A stretch of 64,000 nucleotides of DNA from Phaeotremella fagi (lineage: Eukaryota > Basidiomycota > Tremellomycetes > Tremellales > Phaeotremellaceae), in contig BCHU01000001.1 of assembly GCA_001599715.1 (NCBI GenBank), positions 1,969,634 to 2,033,633 of the forward strand, read 5' to 3'. The translations under genes and the position numbers were made by a program. The notes under the pieces are model-generated. The model saw nothing but the letters and a program-made list of their open reading frames with translations, searched no databases and was not told the origin of the DNA. Positions 12,011-22,171 of this stretch are shown piece after piece; the first letter of the stretch is position 1; every line of letters begins with the position of its first letter.

Positions 12011-12656
12011 GTTTCTTGAGCTGTTTTCCAAATTTGCAAAGGGAAAGGGAACGAGTAACTTTGTGACTAGTACATCAATGAAGGTCGCACTAAATTCACT
12101 CCCAGACTATCGAAGTCATGGATACATGAGAATGAACTCATCGGCTAAATCACCGAAGCCAGTGCCCTTCCGAATGAAAGCTTTTGATGAATGGATATAC
12201 AGCATCTCTCGATCGAAGACTCTAGTAAGTCTCTCAGACAACAAGTAGCCGTTATATCCCGAACCTCAATCCTTTGTGATCGTTGACTTCGCAGACAGAC
12301 TTCTTTTGGAAGACGGAAAGGTGTTGAAGGCCATTTTACAGTCCGTAAGTGGAAGTGGCAGTCATTCAGCGGCAGCCTATTGGTGTTCCCAATGGCTAAA
12401 GTCGGATGCAACTATGCAACAAAACAAACTTTACCCCCAGTGAATCTAGTCAACCATATCATTTGTGAAGTTCTGGATCTTCTTACAGTTTTCTCACCGT
12501 CCTAATTTTCTTATTACTTAAGAATCGTAACTTTGGTCAAAAACTGACAGTAAGCGGGATCAAATATATTTCGATTGAACCTCCTACCTCCACTCGGATG
12601 GTTCCCAAATTTGACCAATCCACATCAATAAGTCATCTTTTAAAATCAACAACTCA
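12011..12656. other. Divergent intergenic region upstream of HEM14
   Basis: No supported gene. A minus-strand frame at 12145-12411 lacks coding character. The 100 bases before 12657 are AT-rich and pyrimidine-rich, as expected of the HEM14 promoter and leader. Confidence 0.3.
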
Positions 12657-14292
12657 ATGCCTCCTAATCATGTAACGATATTAGGAGCAGGTCTAACAGG
12701 TCTAACAGCAGCGTATCATCTCTCAAATCTACTCCCATCAACTTCCAAGATAACTCTATTGGAAGCGTCGAATCGTGTTGGAGGATGGATGAATTCGACC
12801 AAAATTCCATTGAAGTTTCAGATAGGTGAAGAGAAGGTAGAAGGAAATGCTGTGATCGAAGCTGGTCCTAGGAGTATTCGACCTAGAGGCTCAAGGGGTG
12901 CTTCATCCATGTTACGTTTGGTATGTTTCGTCGTTTTGACTCGTATCCTGATGAATAGCTTCGTGATGTCGATCTAGAAAATTCCATCATTCCAATATCG
13001 AATTCTCATCCGGCAGCTAAGAATCGTTATCTACTAGATCCAAACACTTCTCAACTCACCAAACTACCTTCGTCATTCCTCTCAATTCTAGGTCGTCAAC
13101 CGCCGTTGCTCAAGGGTTTACTTCGATCCATCATATCCGAACCATTCCGAAAGAAAGATGTTAAACCAGATGAATCGCTTGACGCATTCGTCAGGCGGAG
13201 ACTGGGCGATAGTGTAGCAGACAATCTGATTTCAGCTATGGTACATGGAATCTATGGAGCTTCGTCTACTGATCTATCTGTTCGATCGACGTTTGGTATT
13301 TTGCACGATGCGGAGAAGAAATATGGATCGATCGTTTTAGGGATGCTGTTGGGTACCAAGAGTGACACGGAAAAGCTTGAGGAGAAGAGAGATTGGGAAA
13401 AGCTTGGTGAGCTAGGAAGGATAAGGGAGTGCTGGAGTTTGTATGGTCTCAGAGGTGGTTTGGGGACTCTCTCAGACCGTTTGTGTGAAATTGCAAAGCA
13501 GAGAGGGGTGGATGTTATTGTCGATCAAAGGGTCGAGAAGTTGGCACCATTGAAAGACGGTGTAGAAGTGAGTTCTATGTTATGGAGTGATAGTCTAACA
13601 AGTAGATCAAAACGGTGACAGGTTCATATAAATCGTCGTCAGTTATCTCGACCATCCCCCCATCAATTCTCCACATTCTTCTCGAACCATCTTTACCAAA
13701 TCTATCATCCAACCCTTCAACCTCCATAGCAGTAGTCAACCTTGTTTATCCATCTTCACCCCAGTCCATCCATCCATCTGGGTTTGGTTATCTCATTCCT
13801 CGCTCGAGTCCTCAAACGAATGTCGAAGGCGTTCTCGGTGTTGTCTTTGATTCAACATCTGTACCCGGAGTCGATGACGAGAGTTTAAATAACAAGATTA
13901 CGAAATTGACGGTGATGATTGGAGGACCACATTGGACCACATATCGCTCTGGTACACCTTTCACTATTCCATCTACAGGAGAATTAATCAAAACCGCGAC
14001 CAAACACCTAGATAAAGTGTTCCCGGTACTCAAAGGTATCAAACCTATCTACGAAAAAGCTCAAATCCATCATAACTGTATACCAACCTACCTACCTGGA
14101 CATGGAAATCGTCTGAAAGAATTACATAGAGCTATAATCGATGGACCTTGGAGTGGACGGTTAGTTTTAGCGGGTAACGGTTATGGTGGTATTGGAGTTA
14201 ACGATTGTATTTGGAGTGGGGAAGGGGCTGCGAGGGGGTTGGCTTCTGGAGAAGTGTTCACTGGTTTGGAGAGGTGGGCGGATTGGGAGTAG
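12657..14292 (+). CDS. HEM14: Protoporphyrinogen oxidase (heme biosynthesis)
   Basis: Oxidises protoporphyrinogen IX to protoporphyrin IX with FAD at the inner mitochondrial membrane, the step before ferrochelatase. Three exons give about 520 residues. The N-terminal FAD site reads ILGAGLTGLTAAYHL with the acidic LLEAS strand end and NRVGGWM. EAGPRSIRPRG is the family hallmark for substrate and FAD contact. Central segments FVRRRLG, MVHGIYG and SLYGLRGGLGTL match PPO. The C-terminal FAD loop is VLAGNGYGGIGVNDCI. Intron 1 (about 12919-12959) joins MLRL to LRDVDLEN; intron 2 (about 13568-13606) joins VE to IKTVTGSYKSS. The N-terminus has almost no cleavable presequence, as in other PPO enzymes where the FAD fold starts at once. 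The carrier gene follows in tandem after about 220 bp. Confidence 0.93.
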
Positions 14293-14513
14293 ATATCAGC
14301 TTTTGGGAGCTTTGGGGTTGTGCATCTGCATTTGCATTTTAGATATAGCATGTATACTTGTACGAGATCGTTGTCATGATCTGTTTAGCCACAAATACCA
14401 TTCGAGGACTGAACGATCCTGTACCTCATCTTGACTACCCCCTCCATTCACATCCATCTACCATTTCATTCATTTCCTCCACTTAACCTTCATTGTTCAT
14501 AGATCACATCACG

Positions 14514-16287
14514 ATGGCATCTAAATTCCCTGTCTCTACATTAGTAGCGGGGATGTTCTTGACGGGATGCGCGAACAGTCTTTTGTGAGTCATGTTTATT
14601 AACTGTACCACGATTGTCGTCTGACCGCAACCGCACGTCGTTAGGTCAAAATATCAAGACATGGAATGTGTAGAGAACTGTGAATCTGAGACTGGACGTG
14701 TAGATTTTGAGCAACCTGTAAGTTGTTGTCCAAATCGCTACTTTTGTACATAACCTGACAGCACGGTTCCAGGTCTGGCAAACATTGAAGTGAGTTCAAA
14801 CACGTCCACAACATGAATGACCATTAACAAAAGATGAACAGCATGTTCGCAGGAGAATTCTTATGTATCATACCATTACTGTACACTCAATATCAATCAT
14901 CTAAATCGATTAGCAAAAAGAATGATCCACCTTCAAGATCTCAACCTCAAGTATCTATATTTAGCAGAATCGTGAATCGACTACCACTTGGTACTGGCTC
15001 CTCAACAGTTCCCGATGGTTATGATGAGATTATACCTGAAAGCGATGATGGACAGGATTACGATGATGACGATCAAATCGAACTTCGACAGAGTGTTGAG
15101 CTCGGTAGACAATTGGTTGGGGCCAAGGTTTTCTTGATGTGGTTCCCTGCTTTCTTTGACAGTATGTCGATCTCGTGCTTTAAATTAGAACTCCTGAACA
15201 CAAACACTGATACTTTCTAGTTTGTGGAACGACATTAATGAACGTTGGATTGATCCTCACCCCTGTCTCAATCTATCAAATGTCCAGAGGAGCCCTCGTC
15301 CTCTGGGTAGGTATCCTATCAGTCATGTTCTTAAGAAGAAGATTATGGCTCTATCAATGGTTTTCGTTAATAGTCGTCATGCTAGGTGTAAGCATCGTTG
15401 GGCTATCTGGTAGTCTCGTGAAAAAGACTTTGGCTGGGGATGAAGACTTGACATTAGTTGGGAGATTGGTGGATTTGGTCAAAAGGACGGGGACGGATGA
15501 TGATCCTGCTAGAGTTGCTTTGGGGGTAATCCTGATCTTATTCGCTCAGATTTTTACTGCTACTCAATATGTGAGGTGGTATTTTTGTTGATGATAATGC
15601 TTCAGCTGACAAGCCTATTTAGGTTGTTGAAGAGAAGATCATGTCCCGTTATAAAGTTGACCCACTAGTCAGTATAATAAAAATGTTATTCGTCTACGTA
15701 GTACTGACTTCCCCAGGCTGCAGTAACCCTTGAGGGCCTCTTCGGAGGTCTAACAACTCTCCTAGCAATGCCAATCCTCCATCTAACCCTCCGACACAAA
15801 TCACCATATTTCGATATCCCGCGTGGATTCCATCAAATAATCCAAACCCCATCAGTCTGGGGATCATGTCTCGCCATAATGTTCTCAATAGGTTCATTCA
15901 ATTTCTTCGGTTTATCTGTAACGACACGAGTCAGCGCTACGACCAGATCTACCGTTGATACCTGTAGAACTTTGGGTATTTGGATCGTCAGTTTGGGTTT
16001 AGGTTGGGAAAAACTCGTTTGGCCTTTTAGTATACTTCAAGTCTTGGGTTTTGGGATGTTGGTGTAAGTGATGATCTAAATTCATCTACGATTCATTCAT
16101 TGATATTCATGGATTTTTTAGATATGGTACTTTCGTTTTCAACGGTTTGATCAAACCACCTTTTGGTACACCACCAATAAATTTGAATTTACCTCATGAA
16201 CCTGAACTTGAAGAAACTGGTGAAGTCCCTGCGGCAGCTGTACAAGGTAGAGCAGGCTATGACGTCTTACCAGATCGAAATGATTAG
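14514..16287 (+). CDS. SLC35F6-like drug/metabolite-superfamily membrane carrier
   Basis: Multi-span membrane protein of about 440 residues with several short introns. It starts at 14514 (acgATG) and ends at 16287. The opening segments GMFLTGCANSLLSKYQD, then FEQPVWQTLNMFAGEFLC after splicing, match the SLC35F6 (C2orf18) family well. A long acidic cytosolic or luminal loop (DDGQDYDDDDQIELRQ) separates the first two spans from the rest. Later spans include GTTLMNVGLILTPVSIYQM and RGALVLWVGIL, VVMLGVSIVGLSG, and a C-terminal half carrying QYVVEEKIMSRYKVDP, all typical of EamA-type carriers. Family members sit in lysosomal, vacuolar or mitochondrial membranes, and the transported compound is not settled. 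It lies directly downstream of HEM14 in the same direction, each gene with its own start. Confidence 0.82.
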
Positions 16288-16601
16288 TCGATCAAATGGT
16301 TCTAATTTATAGTAAAACTTGACTCAGAAGGCATTATCAAAAGCATCCGTTCTCTACTCTCTCATTTGTTTGTTTGTTTTTTGTTTTGTATGTACAACAT
16401 CCTGATGTATTGCGTGGTAACCTTCAATGCTATGAGGTCTCTGGCAGAATCACTTGCAACTCTTGACAGATTTACATCAAGATTGATAGATACACAAATC
16501 CTTCTCAGAAACTCCTCTACCCCTCCGTATCCTCACAACGCCTCCAAACATAGACCCTCATGTCAATTGTACCATCTGAAAGACCACCACACTGTTCCAA
16601 C

Positions 16602-18083
16602 CTATCGACCTGGGGTAGCCGATTTGACAGATGACGATTTACGTCGTAAAGAAGGATTGGCAACGACGATAGTATCGTGATGAGTGTTACCACCACGAGG
16701 ATCAACAACTAAAAGATCTTCGTCAGTCTGTATGTAATTCATCATATGATCCGCGTTGTCTTTCGGTTGAACATCAAAACCCGGTTGATTCCCTCTAACT
16801 GGAGTTGACAAGGTAGATGAGGATTTCTTCGCTGATAAAGGTTGTTGAACTGGAACTAATGTCGTATCGATATCGGTCGGTTGTTGGTATACGCTGCTGT
16901 TGGTAGGAACTGAAACGGTGAGTGGTCGAAAAAGCTCAACCGTGGCCGTGTTGAGAAAATGTTGCTGTTGCTGTTGTTGTTGTTGCATTTTCAATTGATC
17001 CATCGGACCGATGGGAGTGAAATTCATTGAACTCGAACGAATAGCAGGATTGACGAATCGTGAATCGGGAATAAACGAAGAAGCATAACTAGCGTTCTGC
17101 CGTTGATATTGTCGTAACCTGTAAAATGAGCGCCATATGTTTTCCCAATTTTAATTTCCCCATGCAAGATCAGATTTTCGTATTTTGTTGAAGTACAGAT
17201 AATGAAGGGGGAAAAAAATAAAAGAGAGAAAAACATGATGACGGTGATTTATATCCACAAATTTTATGATAGGGGTAAAAGGAAGAGGTCGTTGGTTTAT
17301 TTTTGATCTTTTATGAGATTGATATTGGTTTGAACGAGATGAATCAGATGGAAAGGGGTAGGGATTTATTTTCTGGGGACGTACGCCATAGCATCTAATT
17401 CGAATTGACGTTTTGCTGCGAGACTCTGTTGGTTTTTTTTTGGGTTTGTTTGTATGGATTTGTTTGTTTAGGAAGGGTTAGTGGAGATAAGGGTACAGAG
17501 TACATGATTTATTTTGATGTGTAGAGTACAATGATTGTTTTTTATTTGTTGTTATGCAATGAGTGAAAATTGTTTGATCAAGAGGTGAAAAACGACTATA
17601 CCTGATCAGTAGATGTTCATACCGTCCCATGTTTGAAATTGGGATCAAGAAATGGAAAGAAACCCACTTGAGCTGCTGTACCACTACTCGCCGTGAACAG
17701 TCGATCGTTCTCCCCCAATTCGAATTTCTTCTTGTTGCTACCAGCGGCTGGTGGTTTGAGATAATTATCGAAACCCTATCATTGATATTAATATCAATTG
17801 AACACTATATATATATATATATATATATAGAGTAACAGACCTTGATAATGTTACCACCAGATTGTGCAGTTTCTTCCAGATAACTTCCTTCGAACGCGTA
17901 AATTGATGCTTCGAGATTTGCCTGGTGGTGTGGGGTAAGCCAACGATATCTCTTCATCTCAATATCATGACCACATACCAAATTCGTATCTATGGTCTGT
18001 TTCCTCTTCTTGGCAGCTTCTAACTCTTGAAGAGCAGTAGCTTGAGCTTGCTTTGCATCTGCTGGTGGTCCTGATTGACTCAT
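16602..18083 (-). CDS. EAF6: Eaf6 subunit of NuA4-type histone acetyltransferase, with long C-terminal tail
   Basis: Small scaffold subunit of NuA4/MOZ-type acetyltransferase complexes. Four exons are supported. Exon 1 (18083 to about 17847) has a helical N-terminus and IYAFEGSYLEETAQSGGNII, the Eaf6 signature. After an intron containing an (AT)n run comes KGFDNYLK, then FELGENDRLFTASSGT, again family-typical. A third exon (about 17430-17390) adds LAAKRQFELDAMA, and the last exon (about 17118-16602) holds QRQNASY, a polyQ run (CAA/CAG, 16966-16990) and a Ser-rich basic end (RRKSSSVKSA). The core is standard length. The tail beyond it, about 200 residues, is longer than in yeasts and looks disordered. 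The intron before the third exon is about 180 nt, long for this window. Confidence 0.85.
17806..17828. repeat. (AT)n microsatellite inside an EAF6 intron
   Basis: About eleven AT units between the 5' donor side and the branch region of the first EAF6 intron. It creates a spurious Ile-Tyr repeat if translated. Likely polymorphic in length. Confidence 0.9.
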
Positions 18084-18462
18084 CGTTGGTCGTCGTTGTT
18101 GTTGTCGTCGGTGTTGTTGTTGTCATCCTTGCTTTTTCATCGAGATCGTGATTACGTAATAAGTTCAAATGTGGCATCAAGTTTGTCTTCTGCCGCTCAC
18201 TCATTCACTCTCTGCGTGATTTGCTAAAACATAGTCTGACTGTTGAAAACATGAGCAGGTACTAAAAATTCAATGACATTGATATAGGCTAAAATGAATT
18301 CAAAGTTAGAGTATACTGCAGAATGCTGCTGGGATATACTTGTGATTGGACTCGAATAAAATTTAAATTCATGATTTTGCCTACCAAAATTTGAGTAGAC
18401 ATGGTGACGGACCCCTCCTACACAGCCCTTATTCCACCTAGCATCAAAACATAGCTAGTCAA

Positions 18463-18905
18463 TCATTTCAAACGAGAACGTCTTGTGTCGATCAACTCAT
18501 CAAGCCAATCATCGAGTTTTGGATCTCTAAGATCCTCAGTATGTCACAACACACAATCGTGAAAACAGTGACCTACTGGACGATGGAAGACTCTCCTCTA
18601 ACGTCTTCTATACCAGTCCGCGATGCGAGTAACTTGGTAAGTGTCATCATCGTACTCAAACTGATCAATCTCTGAGAACTATCCAGATCACCATCTCGAT
18701 TACGAATCTTGAGTACTTCAGCAAGTTGCCTAGCGCTTTTCGTATCTTTGAGTGTGGTATCGTGGAATTGTTTAATTGCGTGTTGGACCTCTATGGAACC
18801 TTCGGTTTCACAATCTATAACTGAAGTTCCGAGAGTATGAAGTTTCGTAAGAAGATCTATTGTTTTTTGGATTTGAGATAGAATATCTTCGAAGTTTTCT
18901 ACCAT
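18463..18905 (-). CDS. Short unknown protein, possible member 4 of the family (two exons)
   Basis: The start at 18905 is followed by an Ile/Leu-rich helical N-terminus (FEDILSQIQKTIDLLTKLHTL). The middle part, SARQLAEVLKIRNRDGDLD then RLISLSTMMTLTKLL, has the hydrophobic spacing seen in the proteins at 10937 and 11609. The uninterrupted frame stops at 18573, but a GTAGGT donor there and a CTTAG acceptor near 18528 continue it as DPKLDDWLDELIDTRRSRLK to a stop at 18463, which looks strongly coding. Total about 130 residues. The Trp of DDWLDEL falls where the neighbours carry WWK. No known domain. Confidence 0.5.
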
Positions 18906-19396
18906 TTCTTTGGTAATTGATGTTCTCTATGTACTGAGATACTGTGAATGGAGTTAAAGTGCAGAGGGAGTAAAGACAGGCGAGAGTGATATTAGCGAGT
19001 CTTACTTGTCGTCTTCGCTTGGAAGTCTCACTAATCTCTACTAGAAGGACGCCATTCTGTACTTGTGTTTAGAAGTAACTTGACTCTCTAGCATGTTACT
19101 CGTAAATGCAACCATGGCATGTTCAGTAGTCACAGATGATCATTGATCGCATAAGCATTTACAACTTAGACTACAAACTGTTATTTCCCAGCTGAAAATC
19201 GAACTGAATCGAAATGGAGCTATCATTCTTCACATCGAAATGCAGAGTTCAATCCGGTATTGATCAACGATTGGCATACAGTATCCTCTACAACATCATC
19301 ATCCAACTACTGACAAATCCAAGCACATCCATCCAAATCAATGAGATATCACTCATAAAATCAAGACAGAACAACCACACTACAAAGTCTCCCAAC
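18906..19396. other. Intergenic, no supported gene
   Basis: This is the upstream region of the short gene ending at 18905 and the 3' flank of the short gene at 19397. A plus-strand frame at 19214-19540 starts at a real ATG but runs antisense to a better-looking minus-strand coding region. Confidence 0.3.
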
Positions 19397-19888
19397 TCAA
19401 ATCCCAGTTCCCCCGATGCTATATTCCTTCTCCAACCGACGATACCTAAAAGAGAAAGTCAACACCCAACCCAAAAAGAAAACGTACCGATTTTGCATCC
19501 TTCGAACAGACTCTTCATCAAGTTTACCGACCTCACTTAAACCCCCAAAGACAAGGAAACAACTTTGATGGACTCTTAGACTGAATTCCCTTTCGGACTC
19601 GGAGTTAGAGGAGGTTATTGTCACGATATCGGTCAGATTGGTTATCAGAGTGGTGTATTGCTTTTCCGTTTCAGTTTCCGTCTCAGTCTCTTTCATCTTT
19701 CTCTCAGATAATGGAGAACATAAATCTGAATGTTTGAAGTTTCCAATAGTTTTCTGGACCAATTCTTGGATTTGGGTGTCGGTCTTCGACTTCACCGCTG
19801 CACAGTAGAGATCCTCCAAATCGATGTCTATAGTTGAACGGAGTATCTCTTCGGTTTCGTAAGTTGTTCTATCTGATTTAACTTCCAT
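19397..19888 (-). CDS. Short unknown protein, possible member 5 of the family, with a frame-neutral intron
   Basis: ATG at 19888, stop at 19397. The N-terminal half is helical and acidic, with an ETETETE repeat near residue 70. The segment QYTTLITNLTDIVTI resembles YQTLVKASNLVLTLC of the protein at 10937, and EREFSLRVHQSCFLVFGGL takes the place of its next helix. Near 19449-19490 there is a GTACGT...TTTTAG sequence of 42 nt with an internal gttgac branch site. Splicing it removes 14 residues without changing frame and joins RMQNRY to RRLEKEY. The spliced form is about 149 residues and looks more coherent than the unspliced 163. Function unknown. Confidence 0.5.
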   Translation of the reverse strand: MEVKSDRTTYETEEILRSTIDIDLEDLYCAAVKSKTDTQIQELVQKTIGNFKHSDLCSPLSERKMKETETETETEKQYTTLITNLTDIVTITSSNSESEREFSLRVHQSCFLVFGGLSEVGKLDEESVRRMQNRYVFFLGWVLTFSFRYRRLEKEYSIGGTGI

Positions 19889-20187
19889 GGTGAGGATTTA
19901 TGATTGTTGAGTGTTGGAATGAATGGCAAGAGAAAAAACAAAAATCTGGAAGACTCAATGACCATCGTGGTTTGAATTGTGTCCTTTCATGTTTTTCTCT
20001 CCTTTCATTTAAATGTGCGACGATCGTACAATACGATTGCCGACATGCTGGTGTTTTTGAAACGTTACTAGCATCTACAGAACACTCTATCGCAGTAGGA
20101 TACAAAACACAATGAGTATAATACACAAAAAACTCCGTCACAAAGAAACGATTGGAAAGCAAACTAAAGTCCATGTCTCAATGTTAA

Positions 20188-21878
20188 TTAAGCCTTTCCA
20201 GCAAATCTATCCAAACCCTCTTCAAGATCCCTAATAAGATCTTCAGGATCTTCAATCCCAACAGAGAATCTAATCAAATTGTCGCTAATCCCAAGTGTCA
20301 ATCGCGTAGCATCCGGTAGACCCTAAAATCAAATATCAAAATCAATTCCTATCCTTCGAAACAAATCAATAGAACGTTCACTTACAGCATGTGTCATACC
20401 AGCCGGGACTTCTATTAAACTTTCGACACCCCCTAAACTCTCTGCTAGAGTTATCAATCTAAGATTCGAAACGAAGGTATCTGTTTCTTCTGCAGTTGCT
20501 CCTCTGAGTTTGAACGAAATGACCCCACCGAATGGGATACCGATTTTATGGAGTTGGGCGAGAGTTGGGATTGGATTTGGAGTTGAGTGGGTGTGACCGT
20601 TGGTGTAGCCATTGAGATGAGAATGTCCATTTGTGAGAGCATGACCGTTGATAATGCCATTTGAATCACCGTTGACATACCCCTCACGTTTCAGCGGAAA
20701 ATTCCAACCCAAAAACTCCAATTCCTTTCTAGCGTTCCCAGAGAGTAAACTCTCAACCAACTCGTAATCCCCACCGACCAATCCAGGATATCTAACCTCC
20801 TCAACCTCCTCCCTCTGTTTCAACCAATAAGCAATAATCAAAGCGTTCAATCCATGTCGTATCATCCTAACCGATAAAGTCTTCAAACTCCTAATAAGAA
20901 GATGTGCATCTCTAGGTGAAGAAGTTGCACCTAAAGAATTTTGTAGGAATCTTAAACCTTTAACTAAATTTTGATGGGTGATTTTGGTTTGAGGTGAAAC
21001 GGTTATTGAACCTTGGATGATATCTGAATGACCACCGCTGTATTTGGATAGAGATGATAAGATTAGATCGGCGTAGGGTTCGTCACCTTCTTTTGAGGGG
21101 ATTAGGGGAGTGAAATAGAATGGTGAGAGGAACGTTGTGTCAATTAGGATCAGGGGTCGATTGGGTTCTGGTAATGAACGGATGATTTTGGAGATCAATG
21201 GGATGGGTGGAACGATGAGTAAAGGGTTGGTAGGGACTTCCAACCAAATCAACTAAAATATTCAACCGTCAGTAATCGACTTTATCTCCGCAAATAACCA
21301 CCTACCCTAGTATCAGATCTGATAGCATCCCTAATCCCCCGTTCACCAATGTTCATATCTAAAAAAGTAACCTCTAATCCTGTACTCTTAGCAGCCCGAG
21401 TCAAATAACGTTCAGTACCTCCATACTAACCACCGTCAGTGAATCAATCAATCAAAAACAAGTTTAGAAACTACCTACGACATCATTAATTGCCAAAACA
21501 TGACCACCACCTCCCCTAACCCCATCAGAACCTCCAGCGCCACCTTCTTTCTTAGCCAAACTATCCCAAGAAGCGATAGCTGCCGTAGCAGCTGAACCCG
21601 AAGCGAAGACTAACGTCTCCCCTTCTTCTGAACCCGTTTCTAAAGAGGTTAGGAGTTGTTCTAAAGATGATCGAGTTGGGTTTGAGGTTCTAGAATATTC
21701 GTGTCCCTGGGGTAGTTAGATTGAATGGATATGGGGAGCTTGGTCGACTTACTCTATGTCTTCCTACTCCATCTTGTTGGAATGTAGTGGCTACACTTAG
21801 ATTTGGGACTACTGCTCCTGTTGTGGGATCGGGTTTTGAACCTATATGGATGGATCTGGTTGTGAGTGAATCGGACAT
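20188..21878 (-). CDS. CYS3: Cystathionine gamma-lyase-like PLP enzyme with a low-complexity insertion
   Basis: Cys/Met-metabolism PLP enzyme, cytosolic, probably splitting cystathionine into cysteine, ammonia and 2-oxobutyrate. About five exons, about 480 residues. Visible parts in order: [66 protein letters not shown], and the PLP-lysine segment [13 protein letters not shown], with [14 protein letters not shown] after it. The C-terminus has [21 protein letters not shown], and the last exon, [20 protein letters not shown], ends at 20188. Between the WNFPLKREG segment and IPFGGVISF lies an insertion of about 45 residues made largely of Asn-Gly-His repeats, absent from yeast Cys3. Cystathionine gamma-synthase or beta-lyase are alternatives; the overall match favours gamma-lyase. 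Confidence 0.82.
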
Positions 21879-22171
21879 GGTGGCAAATAGTTAATTATCG
21901 TCAATGGTTGTATGAAAGAGATGAAGAAGAGATGTTGGTTGATTGCATGATATATATACCCCCCAACTTCTCCTTTCAGTACCAATTGATGACCAATAAA
22001 ACTGAATTCAATGTCGTGCTCACTAATCACCCATCTCCTCATCTCATCTCATCACCACAACAAAGGAGGCGTCATCGATCACTCGGCTGAAACGGCAGGA
22101 GTGGAGTAGAGAACGAGTCATACTACTATATTACAAAACAAAAACTAATTACAACCAATAAACAAATCAAA

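Noticed and set aside
12657..16287. HEM14 and the SLC35F6-like gene as one co-transcribed unit
   Set aside because: They are in tandem with about 220 bp between, but each has its own start and the gap is normal for this compact genome.
17805..17847. Ile-Tyr repeat at the end of the first EAF6 exon
   Set aside because: It is translation of an (AT)n microsatellite inside an intron; splicing at the GTCTGT donor restores the family motif NIIKGFDNYL.
19214..19540. Plus-strand 108-codon frame
   Set aside because: Antisense to the short minus-strand gene at 19397, which has a better start, an intron and an ordered protein.
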